Source of the DNA: Rhodocollybia butyracea
Lineage: Eukaryota > Basidiomycota > Agaricomycetes > Agaricales > Omphalotaceae
Length of the DNA stretch: 64,000 nucleotides
Reading direction: 5' to 3'
Assembly: GCA_015501585.1 (NCBI GenBank)
Contig: JADNRY010000047.1
Coordinates: 62,001 to 126,000 of the forward strand
Each line of letters starts with the position of its first letter. Position 1 is the stretch's first letter. The position numbers and the translations under genes are program-made. Positions 1-12,673 of the stretch are shown piece after piece. The notes under the pieces are model-generated. The model did no database searches. It saw only the letters and a list, made by a program, of their open reading frames with translations, and was not told where the DNA came from.

Positions 1-441
1 AAATGGCAAATAAATGGTGTATAATGATTATACCACAAGTATAATTGATCAAAACCTTGGGACGGTATGATGGGGTATGAATAGGCATTTTGATTACACC
101 GGATATACATTATACCGTTTACATTTGGGTGAATTTGCTGATGAAATCAGTCGCCAGAGTCGGCGGAGTTGAAGGTCCTATTACACGTAGGAGTAAGATT
201 GAACACGGTGCACAGCTCGATTGCGAATGCCCCGCTTCGGGGCAGCCAAATAGTAGAGAAACTTAGCCGTGAAGCAGCGCAATCCGTGTTTACTGTCATT
301 GAGTGTTACCCGCAAAAATAACTATATAACCCAAACGGTGGTCCAAGCGAGTGGTCCAAGGCCCTGCCCAGTAAAAAGCCGCACTTGATCTGGAAATTTG
401 TGTAGATATATTTATTATATATCCACTAGCATTAGTAGTAC
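1..441. other. Downstream flank of the sulfurase-like gene, no gene seen
   Basis: AT-rich sequence beyond the stop codon of the neighbouring minus-strand gene. I see no convincing ORF, RNA gene or repeat. It probably contains the 3' UTR of that gene. Confidence 0.5.
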
Positions 442-2881
442 TTAATTATGATCTAGCCATTTCTGCCACATCTCCCTCCGTTCTCTAGCGTCACTTAATT
501 TTCTTGCCCACTGAAGTACCCGCCATACGTCGCTCCAGTCGGAGCCTAGTCCCAGACTTATCCGAACCACACCAAGTTGATGGGCTGGCGAATTAGCATT
601 TACAGGACATGTGCCTGTTTGTTTTTGCACTCTGGCAACCTCCTCCTCAAATTGCCGGAGCGTCATACCGTCACGCATCAGTCCGCCTTCCCCTACATCT
701 TTCATGCTTCCCTGTACTCCTAGCAGAGATGCGGCTCCACCAGGATTACACATGCATCCTGTCCGAAGAGAAATACCCTTCTGCGCAGCTGAGTGAGCAA
801 TGAACGACAAAGGAAAAGGTTCCCCTGCTTCCTAAATGCATTTCTTAAAGCATCAGCACAGCAGTAAAAGAGAGTACTAAAGAATAACTGACATCTAAAA
901 AGATGCAAGCAGTTATTGCTCCCGTGTCCTCGTCAGTCTCCCCGAGACTTTGCAAGATCTTCCGGGGTTTCCGTGAGAGAACTTGACATATAAAGCCTTG
1001 TTCTATATCCCCATCGTGGCCATGATGACGTATTTGGCTTATCTCTGCAATAAGATGATGCAGGAGGCAGTTCAACCGAAGGGGCAAGTACGGAAGGTAT
1101 GTGGAGAGAAGCTGAAGCCCCGAAGTTATCGCAGGAAGAAGAAGGTAATTGATTGTCCCATCCTGTGGAAAAAATAGCTTGTAAATATCATCGTTTCAAA
1201 CGGTCAAGCGGATATCTATACTTCAAAACTCTCGGGTTCTTCTCCGATGCCCTTCATGGTGTAGACTCTTCCGGGAACCTGTACAACATCTACTGTACCT
1301 CCAGCAAACCATGGTCGCCCGCTTTTGAGCATACGGAGGAAACCTTTTCGTATCTGGCCAAAAAGGCTCAATTCATGTAAAAACCAGAATCGACGAAAAA
1401 CCTACTACGAGTGCTCCAATACCGGTTGGAAATCCAAACATTTTGTAAAACGACACCACTAGAGCGTCAACAGGGATCTGGGAAAGAGATATTCGGGACG
1501 TCGGTGCCAATGCGGCAGCATCCAAGAGCGTATGATATCCAAGGTTCCGAGCGTAAGTGACAATTGAGTCATCCCCCTCTTTCGAAGATGCAGATGAATA
1601 CAAACCGGGACACTTGGCATTAGTTATATTAGACAGTCCTGTCAGTGCAAAGAGACTGGATGTGCCCTGTGGGGGTTTGTTCCTAAATAGTGCACCCTTC
1701 GAGCGAATTGGAAGGAATATCAGATGGCAGTAGGCTCAGGGGAACGCATATACTCATACTTTGGCCTCGTTCAGATTGAAGGCACCTTCTTGGCTTGCTT
1801 GGCCGCCGGCGGGAATGTACACTACGCTAGCCTCTCCTCGTCTTGCAAATTCACGGATACCATTAACGCTATTGTGTGAATCCTCGCACAAGACGAAGGA
1901 GCTTCCTAAAGATATAGTGATGTTGGTACCTTGACGGAAAGTGATACTAATAATAGATATACCTCTCGAGAATTGGTATGCTTCCCCTACGAGCTTGAGT
2001 GCTCCGGAAGCATTGGGAGTGAATACTACAGTGTACTCATCCGAGTCGTCCTCAGAGACAGACTGTGGGGCGTCGAAGAACCTAAGGACGGCCATCCTCG
2101 CTTCCTCCGCATGTTTCAATGAAAGCTGTGAGCTATTCCAATTCAGAACACATCCCAGGGTTGGTTAATAAATTATGGCTTGCCTAGCGCTAATGGAGTG
2201 CGTATTTCCTAGAACGTTGCTGGTTAAAAACTTGGTATGGACTTCGATTAGAGATTCCGGATAGAGCGAGCCCCCCATGTAGTCAACGTATGTCTCGGTC
2301 TCTTTAGATTGTTTAGGCAATATTCGTGAGAGCCGGGCGTAATCACTGCGCCTTAGAGTATCGAGAATCCGTGTTAGGCGATATTCTAACGAGAAATTAA
2401 GTATTTATGTAAATGGCCCAAAAATAGAATTCTTACGAGGGAATTGCTTTAGAAAAGTATCGAATGCGTGCTCTGCTGCTGGATCTTCCGGGACGCTATG
2501 ATATAGACATGAACAGTTGACCTGAGGTGACAGTGAACATGGAAGTAAATGCGGTGGTGTAGTTTTACTCTTGCTCAACAGGGTTGTGCTGGATATATCG
2601 CATTGCGAAAGACGTTCGTCGTCATCGGAATCCGATTCGCTACTCCTCGAGGCAGATACATTTTCGGAAATGCATCCCAGCCCAAGACGAGCAAACATAG
2701 AAGATGTCGAGAGCCAATGGCCAAATGACTTCTTCATTGAATGTACAACATTGTCCGAACTTGTATGTTGCTGCCGGACTGTAGTATGAGCAAGTTCGAT
2801 TTTGTGGCGGGAAGGATCTGGTTTTCTCTGTGATTGGCGAACACCAAAATTTCGACTGCGGTTGGATTGTGAGTTGCCCAT
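442..2881 (-). CDS. Molybdenum cofactor sulfurase-like class V aminotransferase, 8 exons
   Basis: PLP-dependent enzyme of the MOCOS/ABA3/HxB N-terminal domain family; members mobilise sulfur from cysteine for the molybdenum cofactor. My exon model (minus strand: 2881-2437, 2385-2184, 2132-1963, 1905-1760, 1696-1406, 1353-1222, 1162-893, 831-442) closes in frame at 681 aa. Family motifs run across the junctions: the [18 protein letters not shown] block, [40 protein letters not shown] with Asp380, [15 protein letters not shown] with the Schiff-base lysine Lys406, [29 protein letters not shown], and [10 protein letters not shown] with the conserved cysteine region. No C-terminal MOSC domain follows, so this is a stand-alone aminotransferase-domain type rather than a full-length sulfurase. 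The N-terminal roughly 135 residues are low-complexity and not conserved. A start at 2926 in the same frame is possible. Intron 2 uses GC-AG ends. The substrate is inferred from family only. Confidence 0.88.
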
Positions 2882-4929
2882 AATTGACAGAACAGAAAAG
2901 CTTCGAAGAAGTTGGCGTGCAAACAAGAATTGGGGGAATCCACAATCTCATGTGTCTTTTATTCAAAAGTGATCTGTCAGAACACTCGTAATCACATCAG
3001 CATGTTGGACAGCGTATGAGGCGTATGAGCTGCATAAGATCTATGAACCCATACCTTCTCACAACCTTCTCATATATGTTTTGTCATATTTCTCCATAGT
3101 ACATAATGGAAATGTATGGAGGCATGGAGTCTGCATGGAGTATTCAATCTTTGTACATTACAGAAGATTACAGGGGTTTCCATAAACCTTTGGCATACGC
3201 CGATTTACTTTTCAGAAATAAATATTTCGTAAGTTTATTAGCTCAGTTTGTCGTGTTATTGCAGTTTACTTTGGTACCATGCATCTGAAGGCCCATAATG
3301 CTTACTGGGGCTCATAGCAGTACTGTAGGTACCATGGAGCATTATAGATGGCCGAGGAAAGCTGTAGAAGGGTGTGGAGAAGACCTAGCAATGTGACCTG
3401 GAGCTGTATCCGAGCCGCGGCTTGTGGGCCTGTGGCTGTGGATTAAATTAGGATTACGAAATATCTATAGCTGAAACTTCTCAAGCTCTGTCTCAGTTCT
3501 GTCTCCCTTTCTTCGATGATAGTTAATTGAGATAATGCCATGGGGCTGATCAAGGGCTGATGGCTGCTCAATTGCACTTGCCCTGAAACTCATGAGTGAA
3601 ATCAAACACACTGTGAGAAGGAAAGACAGCTTAACGTATCAACTCTACTAAAACCTGGGACAAGCTTTGGCTGCTCTGGAGCGCTCCAAAGCTGTCAAAG
3701 CTGCCAAAGCAACCCAGAACACTTCAGAGTGCTCTACAGCGAGTACCCTTGCTCTGAGATGCTTTAGAGTGAATAGCAACTGAATAGAACTGCTTTGATC
3801 AAAACCAAGGTTTTGCAGATTAGTAATGTATGAGGGCACACAAGAGGGTCCAAAGTTCAGAAAAAATGACCAGATGTCAATTTTTTTTCCAGAGCTCTGC
3901 CCTCGGACTAACTAACTACGTAATCATTCCCACGGCCATATATGGTAAATCTAGATAAGATAATACTACACATGACCCAGTACATACATCACAGCTCCAC
4001 TTGTAGCATGATATCTAGGCCATTCCATATGATACTGTACATTATGGACGTCTATAGTACTTGCAATAGCCTTGATAGTACTTAACTAAGAGTCAGAGTC
4101 ATTAAAGCCTTTACTTGGCCATTCAACTGCCGTTAGTGCTACCTTTTCAGCCTCAACTTGGCCTCAGTGCTGCGGGAGTCAGCGGTGATTCTTGTACTGG
4201 CATCAATGCCTCCAACTTGAACTATCTGCATACACTCAATCATCATCTGGTTGAAAGCGAGCATTGCTGTAGAGTCTGAGTGATCATGCCAAGTTGATGA
4301 GCTTTGTTAATAATGAGAACAGCCCAAGTTTGGTAGTATTTATCCTTATATGTCAATTATTGCCAAAGTCAAGGCTGAAGTGATGTGTGCACCTGTAGCT
4401 AGGCCAGTGCAAATGTGTTTTGAACAATTATTATATACCAAAGACCTCCAGAAGTACCCAAAATAGGTCAGTATTTGAGGTGTCAAAAAGTTTTTTGGGG
4501 CCCTGGTCGCTGGACTAACTAACCTACCTATGGTTGGGCGCTAAAATCCTTAGACCCCCTTGAGGGCACACATATCAACTATGTATCCAGGTGCCGAGCA
4601 AGAATCTAGTTATATTGGACCTTACATGCCTAGTACAGTACCTACTAGTAGTTACTAGAAACTACTTGTACCATATAGTTATGACCATAAGTCCATGGGG
4701 TGTTATGCATTAATTGATCTGGTATGTACTGGTCTCAAGGACTGGTCTTTGAACTGCATTGAAAAAGAACAACAACTAACTAACAATAAAACAGACTATC
4801 AAATTTAGGTGCAACTTGAAGTTGTATGTCTGGTTTATTGTCCAGGTGTCCTACTGAATCCATAAGTTTTGTACAATGAATGTTTCCAGATGTACATCTT
4901 TCTACTTATACTTGTTTGTAGTTACTTTG
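2882..4929. other. Intergenic stretch, no supported gene
   Basis: About 2 kb with only short, unsupported ORFs. At about 4672-4720 the sequence weakly resembles the left end of the inverted-repeat element at 14109-14642 (gaccataagt and ggtgttatg words in the same order), so a decayed relative may lie here. Nothing else is recognisable. Confidence 0.4.
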
Positions 4930-4931
4930 TA

Positions 4932-5304
4932 CATCAGGAAAAGCCGTTTTTGCCTAGGTGACCCCAGAGTGGCCTAAAGCAAACTAGGTGACCTATGAAT
5001 CCTATGGCATCCTAGGAATTTGGGCTCGTTCCTTGCCAGTCAAGGCTCTTGAGGATTCCCTAGGGTATCCTAGGCAAACCCAGGGCAAGCCTAGGTTTGC
5101 CCAGGTTTGCCCAGGTGTTCCCCAGGTGTTCCCCAGGAGCACCTGGGCAAACCTGGGCAGACCTAGGCTTGCCTAGGGAATCCTCAAGAGCCTTGACTGG
5201 CAAGGGACGAGCCCAAATTCCTAGGATGCCATAGGATTCATAGGTCACCTAGTTTGCTTTAGGCCACTCTGGGGTCACCTAGGCAAAAACGGCTTTTCCT
5301 GATG
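4932..5304. mobile_element. Fold-back (MITE-like) element, 373 bp, TA-flanked
   Basis: Near-perfect palindrome. The left arm from CATCAGGAAAAG to the CCTAGG near 5067 is repeated in inverted orientation from about 5170 to CTTTTCCTGATG at 5304; I see a single mismatch over roughly 135 bp. The centre (about 5075-5165) is built of short imperfect repeats of the words CCTAGG, TTTGCCCAGG and GTTCCCCAGG. It is bounded by TA on both sides (4930-4931 and 5305-5306), as expected for a TA target duplication of Tc1/mariner-like non-autonomous elements. It has no coding capacity: the two mirror-image 62-aa ORFs inside are by-products of the palindrome. It shares its 12-bp ends with the element at 14736-15030. 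Confidence 0.8.
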
Positions 5305-5306
5305 TA

Positions 5307-6460
5307 GCACCTCCCCTCAGAGTGTTCTCTTAACTCTGAGGTGAGCTTACTTACTTTGAATTTACTTATTTATGCTAACACTGAGATGTAGCTTTAGCTT
5401 ACTGTAAACTTTGTTAGCTCTTACAACTACTAGTTGACAACTAGTGTATATAGATACTAAGTAATAGCAAAGTACATGTAAGCATATCTGTAAGTACTTG
5501 TATTTGACTTGGGATACAAGTACTTGCAGGTGTTTACTTGTAAAAATACTTGCAAGTCAAGTATCTGTTTCCCATGGGTCAGCAATGGCATGTCACAAGT
5601 CAGACCTTTTAGGCTGCAAGTACTTGGACTTATGTCCATCTTTACCTTGTACAAAGGCCAAGTAGAATAACAAGTGTTCCACATTCATATCTTGCCTGAG
5701 CCTCACAGCCCTGAGTCCCCGCTGGCTGCCTAAGGGATATCAGAATGAAAGAAGACACTGGGAGAGAGTGAATTCTGGGCTGCGCTGAATATGCACTAGC
5801 TGAGATCTCTGCAAGCGAGAAACCAGAGGATGCGACTCTCCCAGGAAACTCTGAGCATAGCTCACAGTTGAGATCCTCTGGATGCGACTCTCCCAGAAAA
5901 CAAATAAATTCTGTATTACAGAATTAAATCTGAAAGTAAGATTATAACAAAGAGATGCGAGAAACAGCTTCTCGTAGTAAGGTAATCCGGTTGTCCAGTG
6001 CATTTACCAATAAAGAGGGGTAAGATGATCTCAAGTTAACACCAAATTCCAATAAGTCAGAAAAGCCTTGGAGTCTGGATGACCAATGTCCCTGTTTCAT
6101 CACAACCCAAGGATTGACTCCAGCTAAGAGTAAGTGTGGTCACCCATTAAAACAGACCATGGATACTGCATTGTATCAGGACTGGCTCTCAGACTTGTTG
6201 CATGGTACTGTTCAGTGTTCAATATGTTATGAGTAGTCTTTCCAGTCTTCAAGTATTAGGTCTTATTGCTTGAGACCATTAGAAAATATAAATTTCTTCA
6301 ATAAAAATTGGAGAAAATACACTTATCTATCTAAATTAAATTTGCTATGTGGCTGTGCTGGTTTAGACCGGTTTAAACTGATTCTTTGCGGTTCACTTTT
6401 TTTCTGAGATTTTGATGAACCATGAACTGGACCAGGTTTAAATCATGGACTGGTCCATCT
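5307..6460. other. Intergenic region with short repeats
   Basis: No gene is supported. Sites rich in the word AAGTACTTG occur around 5490-5640. The phrase GATGCGACTCTCCCAG occurs twice (about 5828 and 5882). The segment 6049-6136 is repeated almost exactly at 13278-13366 on the other side of the Copia element. The last five bases, CATCT, are the target-site duplication of that element. Confidence 0.5.
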
Positions 6461-6975
6461 TGTAGAAACAGCGGTCAGTCAACACAAGGTTGACAGCATA
6501 CTCAGCTGAGAGTGTAAGGATGTTACTGGAGATAGAAGAGTGCTTGTTGAGAGCAAAACAAGTGTCCAGACGAATAGTAGGATTCTTGGTTATTGTTACA
6601 GGAAAATATCTACAGTATTTATACTACAGAATATAATAAACCCTATAACAATGTATGAGTCTACTTGAGTCGTACTGCTAAACATAGTGCATATACATGT
6701 GCATAATGTACCCTAGAAGATGGAGTCCGTATGGTAATTCTATAGGTATTGTTCATAGGTACTGCAAGGCAGCGTACAAGCTATGTATCATAAGACTAAT
6801 AGCGAATAGCATAATTGACTACATCTATACGAACCTGCGTAGAGGCTGCATCTAGTGTTTGAGGGTGAGTTTCAACATAGCATATATTGACAGTTCATCG
6901 ATCATATAGCAAGTGCGTCTAGTCGACTCACATCACTGATTAGATACGACTCATAAGCGGAATCTAGTTTCAACA
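6461..6975 (-). repeat. 3' LTR of Copia element 1
   Basis: 515-bp copy matching 12674-13189 and 15904-16418 almost base for base. It has TG...CA termini in plus-strand view and is adjacent to the target duplication CATCT on its outer side. Confidence 0.95.
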
Positions 6976-6986
6976 CTCCCCCTCGC
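6976..6986 (-). other. Polypurine tract of Copia element 1
   Basis: Directly inside the 3' LTR the minus strand reads GCGAGGGGGAG, a purine-rich run in the position expected for the plus-strand DNA primer. The second copy has the same tract with GTGAGGGGGAG (16419-16429). Confidence 0.8.
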
Positions 6987-7070
6987 TAAGAATTGTAGCT
7001 AAGAAGTATAATTTTTATCGACTTTAAACGGCATTATAGTTTATAGACATATTGCACAGTCTATGACGAA

Positions 7071-10000
7071 TCAGTTAAAGAGAATTCCTAGACTGTTACG
7101 GAATTTCTGAAACTTGACAAGTGCAAGGTTCTTCGTGAGAAGATCTGCAACATTATCATCAGTAGGAACATAGAAGAGTTCTATTTCTTTTGATTCAATG
7201 CATTCTCTGATATAATGATATCGTATATCAATATGCTTGGTTCTTCTTTCTTGTACAGGATTAGATCCCAGAAAGATTGATCCTTGATTATCACCACATA
7301 AGGGCAATACAGCGATAGTAATTCCAATCTCAGAAAAGAGAGACTTGAGCCACATAAGTTGTCTACATGAATCAGATAAAGCCATGTATTCAGCTTCAGT
7401 TGATGAAAGAGCAACTGTTTTCTGTTTATGAGAAGTCCAGCAGATTGGACCTGTGGCAAGTTTGATAATCATCCCAGTATGGGATTTTTAATCATCTGGA
7501 TCTGACGCCCAGTCAGAGTCACAATAGGCTAAGAAGCCATGGTCAGATCTACCATCAAGGACAAGTACGTAAGTAGAAGTCCCAATTAAGTAGCGCACAA
7601 TGTAAAGTGCTTTGGCCAGGTGGTCTGGGTTTGGATTCGCCGAATACTGTGAGAGTTTTATAACGGCATAAGCAATGTCGGGTCGGGTGCCTAGCATCAG
7701 ATACAATAAAGATCCAATTACGCTTTGGAAGCGTTGTCTAAGTTTGGCATCTACACAACCAGTGTTTGCACGAGGAACCCAGGATGAAGGTAATGGGGTT
7801 GGGGTGGCTTTGGCGTTAGTTAATCCAAAATGTTCTATGACCTTTCGAAGATAAGGTTGTTGGTCAAGTGTTAAGACACGTTTGGAACGATCCCGTGTAA
7901 TCTGCATTCCAAGGAACTCAGTTGGTTCTCCTAGATCATGACATTCCCATAATTCATAAACTCGTTTTTCTTTTTAAGAACAAGATCTTTGTCCTTGCCA
8001 AGAAAGAGTGCGTCATCAACATAGATGATGGCAGTTACGGTTTTGCCATTTGATTTAAAGACGTATACACCAGCATCTGAAGAGCAGCACTTAAATCCCA
8101 ATTTTCCCATGGAGGCATTACATTCCTTCCACCAGGATAAGCTAGCTTGTTTCAGTCCGTATAATGCACAATGTAACTGCCATACTTTCGGTGTGCCTTC
8201 TTTAATGAAGTCTTTAGGCTGTTCCATGTAGATCTCTTCATCTAGCTTGCCATAAAGAAAAGCCTGTTTGACGTCAAGAGCCTGGATTTCCCAGTCCTCT
8301 AATGCGGCTAAAGCTAGGAGAGTTTGTACAGTTTCAAACCGGGCGACCAGTGGGAACAACTCATTATAATCCACACCTTCTACTTGTGAAAAACCTTTTG
8401 CTACGAGTCGGGCTTTATAGCAACCGTCAGATTTTTTAGTAAAAACCCATTGACAACGGATAGGTTTGCGACCTTTTGGTAGATTAACTACTTCAAAGAC
8501 ATTTCGTTTCTTCAAACCATCGATCTCATCTTTGCATGCTTGATCCCATTTCTTTCTTTCAGCAGATGGTAAATGACAATATGATGTTGGAGAAATCCAG
8601 TTATCAGGATTATTCCTAGCGGCTTCATGTTTAGCCGGTATCATTTCACTGTCAAGATCTGTGATAAAAGATGATTCTTCTAGAGAATTGGAGATTGCTT
8701 GCAAAACAAGGTATTTTTGTAATTCAACTCCCCCTTCCTGAGCTAGTTTAGTCAGAAGTGCTTCCTCTTCTATGTCAGAATCCGGGTTAGCGCCAGGAGG
8801 TGGCGGTGTGACCATACGGTCATCAGGATTCAATGGACGTGGTGGTGGAACCGGTGGCGGAACTTGATCAGGAACTATATTGTGAGCAGGCACAAGTCCA
8901 CGTCTAGCGTGTCCAAAGCGCTCAGCACATTCTTCACGATCAGCTTGTCAGCTCCAAGTGCCAGGCATGGGTATCATGCCAGGGCGCAAGGGTGCACAAC
9001 GTTCTCTAGTGGGGTTCACACGTTTCCATGCTTCAACGTCTTCGGGACGGTAGCTGAATGGATTAGGATAAGGAGCAGGTGGTGAAGGGTCTCTTGCTTG
9101 AGGTGGAGGGGTGGGTGATCAAGATGGTACCGGAGGATTGGGATTTGGAGCATCATCATCACCAGGCAGATCTGGATCTGGGCCAGCTGGTGGACTGTGC
9201 GGTCCATTATCCGGTTCAGTAAACAGTTGTGGTTGATCTTCCGGGAATTCCGGATCAAATGGAATGTCTGCACCATTACCATTTGAAGGTTGCGAAGGTT
9301 TCACAGGCGTCGGGGCAACAGGTATAGCGGGTTTTACTCCAGAATCAGATTCAGATTTGCACCATGGAAACCATTTCTCATAGAAAGTTGCTTGTGCAGC
9401 ATGCACTACGGAATTATCGCTATGCATGAATAGATATCCTTTGCTTCCTTGGTCATATCCAATGAAAGTCATCGCTTCAGAGTGTGGGGATTGTTTATTT
9501 TTTCGCTTGTCAATAGGAATAAAGACATAAGCGCCACAGCCAAAGGTTCTGAAGTACGAGACATCAGGGTTCTTTTTGAGAAAACCTTCAATTGGTGTCT
9601 TCCAGTTCAATCGACGGATTGGTGTGCGGTTGTACACATGTACTCCTGTGGAATATGAAAATTGCCACCAGGACTCTGGGCAGCATGCATGGTGTCGCAT
9701 GGCTTCAGATTTTTCCATGAGTGTACGGTTGATACGTTCCGCTCTACCATTCTGTTGATGAACATAAGGTTCGGACATTTGAATATCAATACCCTCAGAC
9801 TTGAGAAAGGAAGTAAATTCCTTTGAGATAAGTTCTCCCCCTCGATCAATGCGGAAACGCATGAGTTTGTGTCCAGTTTGTTTTTCAGCCCAAGATTTGA
9901 AATCCTTGAAGGCTTGAAACACTTCTGATTTTTGTTGCAGCATGATCAAAGTAGCGTGAGAAGGGCAGTCATCCAGCAGAGTGATTACAAATTTAAATTT

Positions 10001-11236
10001 ATGATAAGAGACGGTTGGGATTTCAACCAAATCTGCATGAATTAAATCCATAGGGTTGGATGGTCGTTTCTTGGACTTAGGATATGCTTTGGAGGCAGCC
10101 TTTCCAAGCACACAACCTTTGCATGGAGATTCTTTATCTGGTATCAACAACTTAGGTAGTCCATTGACATTTCCAGGAGCATTGCGTAATACGACATCAC
10201 TGGGATGTGCAAAACGGTTATGCCAGGTGTTAAAATCATTAGGAGATGATATCATGCCTATCTCAGATTTCACTACATCGGCCTTTAGCCAGTGAATATT
10301 ATCCCTGTTGTTATTGGGATATAAGGTCATGATTATAGAGTCATCATCCGTCTTACGAATAACTGATTTCTCAACATTAATAGTTGTGTAGCAACCCTGT
10401 CGATTTAATAAACCAACAGATAGAAGTTGGTGTGTGCAATGTGGTTGGTAAAACACTGGGTGTAACTTAGTCGTGAGGATTTTTTCTTTGCCATTGTCAT
10501 GCCTTATGTAGACTGTTCCGGCGCCTTCAATAAAGGTTGACGTACGTTCGTCAGCAGTCTGGACAGGTATCGGATGTGTGAATTTTTTATAAGACACAAA
10601 GTCTTGCCGATAAGGGGTAAAATATCCAGATGCACCGGAATCAAGCAGCCATGTGTTAAATATCTGACTAAGGTTCTTATTCACACCATGCACATCATTA
10701 GAAACCATTTTATTTGATTTACCCTCACTAGGAGGTACAGAGTTCATGAAGCATGGAGAATGTGATACATAAGGTCCATTTGGACCGTTCAATATTCCAG
10801 CCATATTATTGAACATCTGTTGTAATGAGTGCAATTGGTCAGTGAATTTTTCCTTAAAACTATTAAGGGAAGCTTGCCAGAAAATAAGGCGCTTGTCTCC
10901 AGAGCCATACATTTCCTTGTCAATGTCCATTTCGAGTTTGGTCTGAGGCCAAAGGTGATCAGAGAGATCGACCTCTACTTCCTCGATCTTCATCCTGTCA
11001 AGGACGGAGTCGTGGGAGGCTTCACGGAGGAAGCTGTCGTTAATGCGCGAGGCAAGGCAGGTGGCGAAATTAGAGACATTGGAAGTCTCCACTTCAGTCG
11101 ATTCATGAGCCTTTTCCTCCTTTCTTTCCGCGGCATGTCTTTTTGTCTTTGTCAGAAGAAGAGGACGAGTCATTGGAAGGTTTGCTTGCCGGGTAAGGTG
11201 CTCCCTTCTTAGTGTCCTTCTTCTTCTTCTGATCAT
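7071..11236 (-). pseudogene. Copia pol: protease, integrase, reverse transcriptase, RNase H (broken)
   Basis: Aspartic protease motif LLDSGASGYF lies near 10640. The GAG-pre-integrase region HNRFAHPSD...CKGCVLGKA follows, then the integrase core with HADLV, RIDRGGE and NGRAERINRTL (about 9540-10130). Reverse transcriptase is in 7931-8893 with IYVDDALFLG near 8013-8024. RNase H has YCDSDWASD, SSTEAEYMAL, GDNQGS and VADLLTKNL (7071-7560). The frame is continuous across protease, integrase and RT, but is interrupted by TGA codons at about 9119 and 8950. A 1-bp deletion near 7945 shifts the frame (copy 2 keeps the extra T of the run and reads through). A TAA at 7488-7490 lies just before the RNase H KSHTG motif. 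Several stops look like CGA-to-TGA transitions. No intact pol product is possible without recoding. Confidence 0.93.
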
Positions 11237-11930
11237 TCCAAGAGGTCTTGGAGATGCGTGCCGCGAGCAAGGTAGCGTTGGATTGGCGGCGGCGGTACTC
11301 GTCCTGAATGATCAGCATGATGTTGGACGGAGTAAGAAGAGTAGCATCTCAAGAAAGGATTGTCATTGCAAGATTATCCCATTGAGTAGGAAGAGCAGCC
11401 AAGAGAATCATAGCTTTTACCGGTTCGGGAAGAATGAGACCAGAGCCATCAAGGCGAGAGAAGGTGGAAGTCAGTGAAGCCAAGGCTAGGGTGGGATCGG
11501 CTCTTCCATTGATTTGGAAGTTAATGGCCTCTTTGAAGATGCAAAAAGTGCCAGCAGAGCCGGGTTTGCCATAGATCTTTTTGATTTCGGCCCAGGTTTT
11601 GTATGCTTCATCCTTCAGAACAGTAGCTCTGATGTCCTCAGGAAGTTGGAGGGCAATTAAGCCCATGGCTTGGTCATCAACGTTTTCCCAGTCGTTGATC
11701 TCTTTCTGTTGCTCGGCAGTGGTGGTCTCTACATCTTCACCAGACTTGTAAGTCTTTGCGGCGATTTCATCAGCAGTGGGTTTGCGAAAGGTTTGTAGCG
11801 GACAAGTTGATCGGCCACTAACAACAGACCAACAACGAGAGGCTCTAAGGACCGCTGTCATTGAACTGGACCAGGAGGGGTAGTTAGCCCCATTGAGGAG
11901 AGGAACACTAGAGAGGTTTGAGAGAGACAT
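11103..11930 (-). pseudogene. Copia gag (broken)
   Basis: The likely start is the Met of MSLSNLSSVPLLNGANYPSW at 11930, which matches the N-terminal Copia gag signature (LNGxNYxxW). The open frame could also begin at 11996. The UBN2/retrotran_gag-like region continues through AYKTWAEIKKIYGKPG and ILLAALPTQWDNL. A TGA near 11349 interrupts it; the same frame then continues as MLIIQDEYRRRQ...to 11103 and is basic and Ser/Lys-rich. I do not see an intact CCHC zinc knuckle: only a degenerate CRGKKGGKGS remains. Pol lies in a different frame and overlaps by about 130 bp, so a programmed or mutational frameshift joins them. Confidence 0.85.
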
Positions 11931-11996
11931 GTTTTGATAAGGTTCTAGACAAAGTAGAGCAACAGTCAGTGACGTGCTTCCACAAGTTATGAACAC

Positions 11997-12661
11997 AGAT
12001 CACAACAACAAAGTTGGAAACCCGTGACAAGTGTTTTCAGTATTGATCGCATATAATTATCCATCCATTTTCCATCCACTGATCCGATCATTCCAATTTG
12101 GACTCAGTCACTTAAGTTGATTGGAACACGAATAGGGTAACTGAATGCCAAGAATATGCGTTCAGTCAATGTTCAGATGTGCTTTGCAGCACAATCAAAC
12201 AGTATCCCTTCAGCATGTGAAGAACTTAAGGCAAGCAGCAGGTAGGTAATGTGTATGTACAATTATTCTACGAAGGCCAAGAACCCAATGATCGTTCGCA
12301 GTTTGCCAGCGGATGCACATGAACACTTTTATGGCTATTATAGCGGTGACCCCAAGTCTACCTGGCAGGGAATAAAACACTAAAGGGAATGCCATCACAG
12401 CAAAGCCCTTAAACAGTTCGTTCGATCATCGGGTGCCTATGTAAATACATGTGTGTGTCAGTGTGCAAAGTCATGTATATTTTTGAACAATGCAGGAATG
12501 GAGAGAAATGCGATCCATGAATGTTACCATGTACCATGACCAGCTATGCACAACACGCGGACTTTGTACACTCCAGGAATGAGCGTTGGATGTTCATTGA
12601 ACACTGTCTAACCAAGTGCAGTAAGCACAATGGAGGGCACAACATGTGTTGAAGCGATCCA
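11997..12661 (-). other. Untranslated leader of Copia element 1
   Basis: About 660 bp between primer-binding site and gag without a convincing ORF. It is the expected place for the 5' leader and packaging signals. The second copy lacks this part, so conservation cannot be judged. Confidence 0.6.
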
Positions 12662-12673
12662 GGGCCCATAACC
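12662..12673 (-). promoter_or_regulatory. Primer-binding site (initiator tRNA-Met anticodon region)
   Basis: The plus strand immediately outside the 5' LTR reads GGGCCCATAACC. This is identical to the anticodon stem-loop of eukaryotic initiator tRNA-Met (CAT anticodon in the middle), so the minus-strand element RNA can pair with it. This matches the half-tRNA priming known for Drosophila copia rather than pairing with the tRNA 3' end. Confidence 0.75.

Noticed and set aside
4988..5248. Two mirror-image 62-aa ORFs beginning MTYESYGILGIWAR
   Set aside because: They are identical because they are the two arms of a palindrome; they are not genes.
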